25,373 nt of DNA. Source: JBHGBB01 sp041946755 (GTDB lineage Bacteria; UBP4; UBA4092; JAOAEQ01). This document shows positions 8,229 through 14,932 of the stretch, in pieces. A program made the translations under genes and the position numbers. Each line of letters opens with the position of its first letter. Positions within the stretch are counted from its first letter, which is position 1. The notes under the pieces are model-generated. The model saw only the letters and a list, made by a program, of their open reading frames with translations. It was not told the DNA's origin and did not search any database. The stretch spans positions 1-25,373 of the forward strand of contig JBHGBB010000029.1 in the NCBI GenBank assembly GCA_041946755.1. Direction: 5' to 3'.

Positions 8229-8295
8229 CTGCATGCAGTGCAAAGGGCGATTCCAAAGGGATTAATCTCGGGGTCTCACTTTGCCCTGTATGCAG
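8229..8295 (+). promoter_or_regulatory. Large hairpin in the acpP-fabF gap
   Basis: The 17-nt arms 8229-8245 (CTGCATGCAGTGCAAAG) and 8279-8295 pair with one mismatch and one G-U, around a 33-nt loop. No T-tract follows directly. It may end part of the acpP transcripts or stabilise the acpP message, giving more ACP than FabF. Confidence 0.5.
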
Positions 8296-8308
8296 TCGAG
8301 ATTATATT
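8281..8308 (+). promoter_or_regulatory. Possible internal promoter for fabF
   Basis: TTGCCC (8281-8286) and TATATT (8303-8308) are spaced 16 nt apart; the first overlaps the 3' arm of the hairpin. The -35 is a weak match. Further down, GTAGAA/TTCTAC (8351-8356/8374-8379) and GTTGG/CCAAC (8357-8361/8379-8383) offer two competing pairings just before the fabF binding site GAGG. Confidence 0.3.
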
Positions 8309-8397
8309 TTAATTATATATATTATTTTAAGAGAAGTATGACCGAGGAACGTAGAAGTTGGAGTTAATCAATTTTCTACCAACGAGGTAAAATCGCT

Positions 8398-9642
8398 ATG
8401 ACAAACAGAAGAGTAGTAGTAACCGGATTAGGTGTAATCACTCCTGTTGGATTAACGGTTAAAGATACATGGGATGCGTTGGTTGCCGGTAAAAGTGGCG
8501 CCGGTAATATAACCTATTTTGATACGACAGATTATACGAGTAAAATCGCATGCCAGGTTAACGGTTTCGCACCGGAAAACTATATGGATGCGAAAGAAGC
8601 GAAGCGATTGGAGAGATTCGTCAGTTTTGCTATTGCTGCAGCAAAACAGGCGATTGAAGATGCGAACCTGAAATTAGACCAGGAAGATTTGGAGAAAATC
8701 GGGGTTATTGTCGGTACGGGTATCGGTGGATTAGATTTATTAGAAAGACAGCATACAGTGTTAATGCAAAAAGGGCCGAAACGAGTTACCCCTTTCTTGA
8801 TTCCGATGATGATTATTAATATGGCTAGCGGTATGATTTCGATGCTCTATAAACTAAAAGGGCCGAACACAGCGCTCGCTACCGCTTGCGCTACCGGTTC
8901 GCACTCTATTGGCGATGCATTTAAAACCATCCAGCGAGGAGATGCTGAGGTTATGGTTTGCGGAGGGACTGAAGCGACGATTACTCCGTTAGGTATCGCT
9001 GGATTCTGTTCGATGAAAGCATTATCGACTCGAAATGATGAACCGCAGCGAGCCAGTCGGCCTTTTGATGCACAACGCGATGGTTTTGTTATGGGTGAAG
9101 GTTCAGGCGTGGTTGTTCTTGAATCCTTAGAGCATGCGCAAAAACGAAATGCTCGGATTTATGCGGAAATCGCCGGATATGGGTTAACGGCTGATGCTCA
9201 CCATATAACGGCGCCAGCCCCTGGTGGAGAAGGAGCGGCAAGGTCAATGGCAATGGCGATTAAAGATGCGGGATTAAAACCGGAACAGGTAGATTATATT
9301 AACGCCCATGGTACTTCAACCGATTTAAACGATAAATTCGAGACCATGGCGATTAAAGCTTTATTTGGAGATCATGCATATAAACTGGCGGTAAGTTCGA
9401 CTAAATCGATGATCGGTCATTTATTAGGTGCCGCCGGTGGTGTAGAATTTGTAGTTTCCGTTTTATCAATAGTAAATAATAAGTTAACCCCGACGATAAA
9501 TTATGAAAATCCTGATCCGGACTGCGATTTGGATTATGTACCGAACCAAGCACGAGATGCGCAAGTAAATGTAGCAATATCTAATTCATTGGGTTTCGGT
9601 GGGCATAATGCAACCTTGTTAGTCAAACGGTTTCAGGAGTAG
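8398..9642 (+). CDS. fabF: 3-oxoacyl-ACP synthase II (KAS II)
   Basis: 414 residues. FabF elongates acyl-ACP by condensation with malonyl-ACP. The Cys-His-His set is intact: Cys164 in ATACATGSH, His304 in NAHGTSTDLND and His341 in IGHLLGAAG, with Lys336 close by. The opening RRVVVTGLGVITPVG is canonical and length is normal. Preceded by a 193-bp gap with a hairpin and a possible promoter; followed by rnc after 22 nt. Confidence 0.96.
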   Translation: MTNRRVVVTGLGVITPVGLTVKDTWDALVAGKSGAGNITYFDTTDYTSKIACQVNGFAPENYMDAKEAKRLERFVSFAIAAAKQAIEDANLKLDQEDLEKIGVIVGTGIGGLDLLERQHTVLMQKGPKRVTPFLIPMMIINMASGMISMLYKLKGPNTALATACATGSHSIGDAFKTIQRGDAEVMVCGGTEATITPLGIAGFCSMKALSTRNDEPQRASRPFDAQRDGFVMGEGSGVVVLESLEHAQKRNARIYAEIAGYGLTADAHHITAPAPGGEGAARSMAMAIKDAGLKPEQVDYINAHGTSTDLNDKFETMAIKALFGDHAYKLAVSSTKSMIGHLLGAAGGVEFVVSVLSIVNNKLTPTINYENPDPDCDLDYVPNQARDAQVNVAISNSLGFGGHNATLLVKRFQE

Positions 9643-9664
9643 AGTTTCAATGATTTAAATTTCC

Positions 9665-10390
9665 ATGCCAGAAGCAGAACGTAATAAAAAAATAAATAAA
9701 CTTGAATCAATATTAGGCTATTCTTTCCGAGATGGCGAAACGATAAATCAGGCGTTAACCCATACCTCTTATGTCAATGAAGAGCATCCGGGGATAACGC
9801 AGGATAATGAACGATTAGAATTTTTAGGTGATGCGGTAATTAATTTTGTGGTTTCCGATTATATTTATCATCTTCAGCCGGAATTAGATGAAGGAAAACT
9901 GGCAAAACTAAAAGCCGTGGTAGTCAGCGAAACGGTATTAGCGCGGCAAGCGAAGCTGATTAAACTCGGAGAATTTCTTCGATTGGGTAAAGGTGAACTT
10001 CGATCAGGTGGCGCAAGTCGTTCCTCGATATTAGGCGATGCCTTGGAAGCGGTAGTAGGTGCTCTCTATCTTGATGGCGGTATCGAAACCGCCCGGCAAT
10101 TTGTTTTATCGCTTCTCCGAGAGACGATGAAAGCCGTTTTATTGGATGCATATACCAAAGATTATAAATCATTGTTACAGGAATTAGCGCAGTCGGAATG
10201 TGGGACGACACCGAAATATGAAGTGGTTCGGCAGAGCGGTCCAGACCATGACAAAGTTTTTGTGGTTAAAGTAATGATTAATAATACTGATTATGGGATG
10301 GGTAAAGGGAAAAGCAAAAAAGAAGCAGAACAGAAAGCCGCAAGAATGGGATTCCGTAAGTTAAGAAGAGAGTTTAAAAAGCCATTATAA
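9665..10390 (+). CDS. rnc: Ribonuclease III
   Basis: 241 residues. Cleaves double-stranded RNA, including the rRNA precursor. The signature NERLEFLGDAVINF is at 48-61, with catalytic Glu52 and Asp56; the second metal-binding pair is Asp125 and Glu128 in LGDALEAVVGALYLDGG. A double-stranded RNA-binding domain fills about 165-236 (KSLLQELAQ at its start, KKEAEQKAARMGFRKL at its end). No clear ribosome binding site precedes the chosen ATG, so translation may be coupled to fabF, which ends 22 nt upstream with an AGGAG inside its last codons. Confidence 0.95.
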   Translation: MPEAERNKKINKLESILGYSFRDGETINQALTHTSYVNEEHPGITQDNERLEFLGDAVINFVVSDYIYHLQPELDEGKLAKLKAVVVSETVLARQAKLIKLGEFLRLGKGELRSGGASRSSILGDALEAVVGALYLDGGIETARQFVLSLLRETMKAVLLDAYTKDYKSLLQELAQSECGTTPKYEVVRQSGPDHDKVFVVKVMINNTDYGMGKGKSKKEAEQKAARMGFRKLRREFKKPL

Positions 10391-10409
10391 TATATTTTTA
10401 CTATAGCAG

Positions 10410-11408
10410 ATGAAGCCAAATATCTTTTCTATTTTTCTACCACAACAAGGTTGTCCGAATCTATGCACTTTCTGCAATCAGCAGGCAGCAACCGGTATTG
10501 AATCAATTCAATCGCCAGCAGAGATTAAACAACAAATTATTAATTTTCTTACCACTACGGATTCTTATCCTACAACTCCGGAAGTAGCTTTTTACGGCGG
10601 GAATTTTACCGGATTAGGTTGGGCGGATCAACAGGAACTGTTGGGCATCGTCAAAGAAGCCATTTATGCAACCGGGATACCGGCGAAAATAAGGATTTCT
10701 ACCAGGCCGGATTATATCGATAAAACCATTTTAGCCCGGTTGAAGGAAGGTCAAGTTTCGACGATAGAATTAGGGATTCAGTCATTATCAAACGATGTTC
10801 TCAATGCTAGCAATCGACATTATACCGCAGCAACTGCAATGAAAGCTTGCCGATTGGTTTTGGAATCAGGGTTAAACCTTGGGGTTCATCTGATGCTTGG
10901 TTTACCGAAGGATACCAAAGAGAAAGCATTAAAAACGCTTGATAAAATTCTTGCGTTACCACCGAGTTTTATTCGGATTCATCCAACATTGGTTTTAAGA
11001 AATACTGAGATTGAAAAGCAATATAGTACCGGGACTTATCAGCCATTATCGCTAACTGAAGCAGTAGAATGGTGCAAAGAGATGGTATTTCGGTGTGATC
11101 AGGCACAAGTTCCGATTGCCCGGCTAGGATTACAACCTTCGCCGGAATTATGCAAACCGGGAACCGTGGTAGCCGGCCCGTTTCATTCCGCGTTCGGTGA
11201 ATTGGTAAAATCCGCAATTGCATTAGATATGATGAATCAAGAATTATCTCGATATTTAGAACAACATCGGCAGGTTAATCAATATACGTTTTATGTTCCC
11301 GCGCGCGAGTTATCGATCTATCGCGGGCAGCATAATCAGAATATAGCCAAACTAAAACAGGTTTGGCACCTGGATAATATTTCGATAAAAACGATGCCGG
11401 CGGATTAA
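10410..11408 (+). CDS. Elp3-like radical SAM protein (no acetyltransferase domain)
   Basis: 332 residues. The radical SAM cluster motif is C15-x3-C19-x2-C22 in GCPNLCTFC. Segments AFYGGNFTGL, ISTRPDYID, TIELGIQSLS, LGVHLMLGLPKDT and IRIHPTLVLRNT follow the Elp3/YhcC-like radical SAM fold. The C-terminal GNAT acetyltransferase domain of true Elp3 is absent, so this is a short bacterial form. Such genes often follow rnc in Clostridia and related groups, so the linkage is conserved, but the substrate is unknown. RNA modification is a reasonable guess from family ties and from the RNase III neighbour. No obvious binding site; it starts 20 nt after rnc. Confidence 0.8.
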   Translation: MKPNIFSIFLPQQGCPNLCTFCNQQAATGIESIQSPAEIKQQIINFLTTTDSYPTTPEVAFYGGNFTGLGWADQQELLGIVKEAIYATGIPAKIRISTRPDYIDKTILARLKEGQVSTIELGIQSLSNDVLNASNRHYTAATAMKACRLVLESGLNLGVHLMLGLPKDTKEKALKTLDKILALPPSFIRIHPTLVLRNTEIEKQYSTGTYQPLSLTEAVEWCKEMVFRCDQAQVPIARLGLQPSPELCKPGTVVAGPFHSAFGELVKSAIALDMMNQELSRYLEQHRQVNQYTFYVPARELSIYRGQHNQNIAKLKQVWHLDNISIKTMPAD

Positions 11409-11446
11409 TCCGTTTACATCTAATTTTAAAAAGGAGAAAAAGGGGT

Positions 11447-12607
11447 ATGGATTATTTTTTAACTGAAGAGCAGAAGATGATACAGGATTTGGCGTATCGG
11501 ATAGCCATCGAGAAAGTTGCACCGGTAGCAGCAGAATTGGATGAGAAAGAAGAGTTTCCCTGGGATTTAATGAAAGTTATGGCGGAATCGGATTTATTTG
11601 GTCTATATATCGGGAGTGAGTATGGTGGTTTCGGTGGCGGTTGTTTCGAGTTATCATTGGCGGTTGAACAAATTTCACGCGCGTGCGGTGGTGTTGCGGT
11701 ATCGTATGCAGCAACGGCATTAGGCACTTTCCCAATCGTTCTATTTGGAAATGAAGAGCAGAAGAAAAAATATCTACCGGATATTGCCAGCGGTAAAAAA
11801 CTTGCGGCATTCGGATTGACCGAACCGGAAGCAGGCAGCGATGCCGGCGGGATTAAGACCACGGCTACCAAAGATGGCGAGTATTATCTGATTAATGGTA
11901 CCAAACAGTGGATTACCAACGGCGGTGAAGCGGAAGTATATACGGTTATTGCAATGACTGACCGGACTAAAGGAGCGCGTGGTGCAACAGCCTTTATATT
12001 GGATAAAGGAATGCCGGGATTCACGTTTGGCAAGAAAGAAAAGAAAATGGGAATCCGGTGTTCAGCAACCCGGGAACTGATTTTCGATAATTGCAAAGTC
12101 CATAAGTCAGCGATTCTGGGTAAAGAAGGTATGGGATTTATTGTGGCGATGAAAACTTTGGATAAGGCGAGACCGGGTGTAGCAGCGCAAGCATTAGGTA
12201 TAGCGCAAGGTGCATTAGATGCAGCAGTAGATTATGCGCGTACCCGGGTACAGTTCAACCAGCCGATTTCGGGATTCCAGGCGATTCAGCATAAGTTAGC
12301 GGATATGGCAACTGAAATTGAAGCAGCGCGGGCATTAATCTATGCTACTGCGCGAATGGTAGATAGCGGAGCAAAAGATATTTCCAAAGAATGCGCGATG
12401 AGCAAACTATATGCATCCGATGTAGCGATGCGGGTTACTACTGAAGCGGTCCAGGTATTCGGTGGCTACGGTTATATGCGGGATTATCCGATGGAAAAAC
12501 GGATGCGGGATGCGAAAATCACCCAGATTTATGAAGGAACCAACGAGATTCAGCGGAACGTTATCGGCTTAGCGTTAATTAAAGAAAGCGCGAGCAGAGA
12601 GAAATAA
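11447..12607 (+). CDS. Acyl-CoA dehydrogenase, short-chain/butyryl type
   Basis: 386 residues, the usual length. Flavoenzyme that interconverts acyl-CoA and 2-enoyl-CoA, passing electrons to ETF. The family signature AAFGLTEPEAGSDAGG is at 120-135, QWITNGGEA at 154-162, and the catalytic base is Glu363 in QIYEGTNEIQRNVI, the position used by short-chain and butyryl-CoA dehydrogenases. A good AAAGGAG ribosome binding site precedes it. It stands directly upstream of etfB and etfA, so the three probably work as one complex. Chain-length preference cannot be read from the sequence. Together with a bifurcating-type ETF it may run as an enoyl-CoA reductase. Confidence 0.92.
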   Translation: MDYFLTEEQKMIQDLAYRIAIEKVAPVAAELDEKEEFPWDLMKVMAESDLFGLYIGSEYGGFGGGCFELSLAVEQISRACGGVAVSYAATALGTFPIVLFGNEEQKKKYLPDIASGKKLAAFGLTEPEAGSDAGGIKTTATKDGEYYLINGTKQWITNGGEAEVYTVIAMTDRTKGARGATAFILDKGMPGFTFGKKEKKMGIRCSATRELIFDNCKVHKSAILGKEGMGFIVAMKTLDKARPGVAAQALGIAQGALDAAVDYARTRVQFNQPISGFQAIQHKLADMATEIEAARALIYATARMVDSGAKDISKECAMSKLYASDVAMRVTTEAVQVFGGYGYMRDYPMEKRMRDAKITQIYEGTNEIQRNVIGLALIKESASREK

Positions 12608-12613
12608 ATAAGA

Positions 12614-12689
12614 CAGTCCTAAGTCGTAAGTCCTAAGTCCTAAGAAAAGCAATTTTCTCTTAGGACTATTAACTTAGGACTTCGGACTG
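12614..12689. repeat. Palindromic AAGTCCT repeat, copy 2 (acd-etfB gap)
   Basis: 76 bp with two 32-nt arms that match at 26 of 32 positions around a 12-nt loop, ending CAGTCC and GGACTG. The arms are tandem heptamers AAGTCCT. It fills the whole gap: 6 nt after the acd stop and 8 nt before the etfB ATG. No Shine-Dalgarno sequence is present between it and the start codon. Confidence 0.85.
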
Positions 12690-12697
12690 CATTAACT

Positions 12698-13483
12698 ATG
12701 AATATTGTCGTCAGTATAAAACAAGTTCCAGATACTACCGAAGTGCGGATTAATCCGGAAACCAATACTCTGATACGCGATGGGGTACCGAGTATCGTTA
12801 ATCCGTTTGATATGTACGCGATTGAAGAAGCGATTCGGCTAAAAGAGCGGTTCGGTGGAACAACGACGGTTATCACCATGGGCCCGCCACAGGCGAAAGA
12901 GGCGTTGAAGACCGCCATCTCGATGGGAATCGATAATGCGGTATTGGTTTCAGACCGAGCGTTTGCCGGGTCGGATACCTGGGCAACTTCATTAACCCTC
13001 GCAGCAACAATTAAGAAGCTCGGGAATGTCGATTTGATCGTTTGCGGGAAACAGGCGATGGATGGAGATACCGCACAGGTGGGGCCGGGAATAGCCGAAC
13101 ATCTTAAAATACCTTTTGTTGCTTATGTAAAAAAGGTAGAAGACGTTAAAGATGGTAAAATCCGGGTACAGCGGTTAATGGAAGAAGGATACGATGTCAT
13201 CGAGATGCCGTTACCGGCATTGATTACGGTGGTTAAAGAAATCAATGAACCTCGGATTCCGGCGTTAAAAGGATTAATGCGGGCGAAAAAGATCGATCCG
13301 AAGACCGTGGTTGCTTCAGAACTTTCAGTAAATCCGATTGAAATCGGATTGAAGGGATCGCCAACCTTGGTAACCCGAATCTTTTCTCCACAACCAAAAG
13401 GGAAAGGCGAAATCCTTAGCGGGATTATGGAGCACCAGGTAGAGACCTTAATTACAAAATTACGAGAGCAAAAAATAATCTAA
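12698..13483 (+). CDS. etfB: Electron transfer flavoprotein, beta subunit
   Basis: 261 residues. Forms the FAD-containing ETF dimer with EtfA. The opening MNIVVSIKQVPDT and the segment NPFDMYAIEEAIRLKE are typical. Residues 117-130 read GKQAMDGDTAQVGP. From the ETF family, DGDTAQVGP at this place is the form found in electron-bifurcating ETFs, where the nucleotide site binds FAD/NADH, whereas AMP-binding ETFs carry a different sequence; this supports, but does not prove, a bifurcating type. The ATG lies 8 nt after the end of a palindromic repeat and has no visible ribosome binding site. Confidence 0.93.
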   Translation: MNIVVSIKQVPDTTEVRINPETNTLIRDGVPSIVNPFDMYAIEEAIRLKERFGGTTTVITMGPPQAKEALKTAISMGIDNAVLVSDRAFAGSDTWATSLTLAATIKKLGNVDLIVCGKQAMDGDTAQVGPGIAEHLKIPFVAYVKKVEDVKDGKIRVQRLMEEGYDVIEMPLPALITVVKEINEPRIPALKGLMRAKKIDPKTVVASELSVNPIEIGLKGSPTLVTRIFSPQPKGKGEILSGIMEHQVETLITKLREQKII

Positions 13484-13486
13484 AAG

Positions 13487-13563
13487 CTGTCCTAAGGCTT
13501 AAGTCCTAAGCCCTAAGATAAACTTCTTTTTACTTTGGACTTACGACTTCGGACTTTAGACTG
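13487..13563. repeat. Palindromic AAGTCCT repeat, copy 3 (etfB-etfA gap)
   Basis: 77 bp, same design as copy 2, starting CTGTCC 3 nt after the etfB stop and ending GACTG exactly 8 nt before the etfA ATG. The arms are imperfect but pair over most of their length around an AT-rich centre. Confidence 0.8.
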
Positions 13564-13571
13564 CATTTACT

Positions 13572-14825
13572 ATGAGCATTAAAATCTTATTTGATAAATG
13601 TACTGGTTGTACCTTATGTGTGAAAGTATGTCCATTTGGGGCGATGCAGATGGTAGATCGAGATGCGGTACCGGAAGCGAAAGATGCGATATCTGCTACC
13701 GGTCGGAAATCCAAGAAAGTGGTAGTCATCGATTTAGATAAATGCACCTTATGCGGCGCCTGCGTTCCCGAATGTAAATTCGATGCAATTGAGTTGATTA
13801 AAGAAGCCCAGGCAGAACCTGCGATTCCGATCGACCAATTTAAAGGGGTTTGGGTATTTGCAGAACAGCGGGAGAATAAAGTTCAGCCGGTAGTCTATGA
13901 ACTGCTGGGAGAAGGCCGGAAACTAGCCGATGCGTTAGGTGAAGATTTAGTAGCGGTATTGTTTGGTTCCGGGATGCAGCAGCAGGCGCAAGAATTGATT
14001 TATTATGGTGCGAATAAAGTATATTACATGGACGATCCGATATTTAAGGATTTCCAGGATGACCCTTATTCGGAAGCGATGAGTCGGTTAGTGCGAAAAC
14101 ATAAACCATCGATCTTACTTACCGGGGCGACCAATATCGGTCGGTCGTTCATTCCTCAGATAGCGATTAAACTGTATACCGGTTTAACCGCTGATTGTAC
14201 CGGGTTGGCAATCGATACCGAATCCCGGTTATTACTGCAGACCCGCCCGGCGTTTGGTGGAAATATTATGGCAGTAATCAAATGCCCAAATAAACGGCCG
14301 CAGATGGCAACGGTTCGGCATAAAGTGATGAAAAAAGCAGAGAAGAATCCGGCAAGAACCGGGCAGGTTATTATCGAGCCGGTGGAGACGGTATTACCGT
14401 GCCGAACAACTTTGATAAATAAAGTCGCCGAAGCGATGGCAACGGTTAATCTCGCAGAAGCGGATATCATCGTTTCCGGTGGCCGCGGTTTAGGGAAAGC
14501 TGAAAATTTCAAGTTGATTGAAGATTTAGCGATTCTGATAAATGGTGCCGTCGGTGCATCCCGTGCCGCGGTAGATGCCGGCTGGATTCCGTATTCTCAT
14601 CAAGTAGGGCAGACCGGGAAAACCGTATGTCCGAAACTGTATGTCGCGGTAGGGATTTCCGGATCGATCCAGCATTTAGCCGGGATGGGCAGTTCGGATA
14701 ATATTGTTGCTATCAATCGCGACCCGCATGCCCCGATTTTTAATCATTGCACTTATGGTATCGTTGGTGATTTGTTTGAAGTGGTGCCGATGATGACCAA
14801 ACGATTGAAAGAAATCCTCGGTTAA
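13572..14825 (+). CDS. etfA: Electron transfer flavoprotein, alpha subunit, with N-terminal 2[4Fe-4S] ferredoxin domain
   Basis: 417 residues, longer than the usual ~320 because of an N-terminal ferredoxin-like domain with two full cluster motifs: C10-x2-C13-x2-C16-x3-C20-P and C58-x2-C61-x2-C64-x3-C68. The remainder is a complete EtfA, with the FAD-binding region VSGGRGLGKAENFKLIEDLA, GASRAAVDAGW, HQVGQTGKTV and GISGSIQHLAGM. Such fused EtfA subunits are known from CarE (caffeyl-CoA reductase) and LctC (lactate dehydrogenase) of anaerobes that bifurcate electrons to or from ferredoxin. Preceded by a palindromic repeat instead of a ribosome binding site. Confidence 0.93.
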   Translation: MSIKILFDKCTGCTLCVKVCPFGAMQMVDRDAVPEAKDAISATGRKSKKVVVIDLDKCTLCGACVPECKFDAIELIKEAQAEPAIPIDQFKGVWVFAEQRENKVQPVVYELLGEGRKLADALGEDLVAVLFGSGMQQQAQELIYYGANKVYYMDDPIFKDFQDDPYSEAMSRLVRKHKPSILLTGATNIGRSFIPQIAIKLYTGLTADCTGLAIDTESRLLLQTRPAFGGNIMAVIKCPNKRPQMATVRHKVMKKAEKNPARTGQVIIEPVETVLPCRTTLINKVAEAMATVNLAEADIIVSGGRGLGKAENFKLIEDLAILINGAVGASRAAVDAGWIPYSHQVGQTGKTVCPKLYVAVGISGSIQHLAGMGSSDNIVAINRDPHAPIFNHCTYGIVGDLFEVVPMMTKRLKEILG

Positions 14826-14835
14826 AACAGAAAAA

Positions 14836-14924
14836 CAGTCCTGAGTTCTAATCCGCCTGAGGCGGATTAAGTCCTAAGATAAAAATCATTTTATTCTAGA
14901 CTAGCGAGTTCGCGCTTCGGACTG
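14836..14924. repeat. Palindromic AAGTCCT repeat, copy 4, carrying two nested palindromes
   Basis: 89 bp, ending TTCGGACTG exactly 8 nt before the next ATG (14933). Two foreign pieces interrupt the arms: AATCCGCCTGAGGCGGATT (14850-14868), a perfect hairpin, and AGCGAGTTCGCGCT (14903-14916). Removing the second restores GACTTCGGACTG, as in copy 2; removing the first restores the heptamer array. So small palindromes seem to have inserted into a larger one. Confidence 0.8.
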
Positions 14925-14932
14925 CAATTATA

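Noticed and set aside
11452..11871. Long antisense open frame (139 codons) across the acyl-CoA dehydrogenase gene
   Set aside because: It is opposite a clearly coding gene, has no recognisable motif or binding site, and is explained by the codon bias of the sense strand.
7851..14924. AAGTCCT repeats as a CRISPR array
   Set aside because: The copies are palindromic heptamer tracts in separate gene gaps, not regularly spaced repeats with unique spacers, and no cas genes are present.
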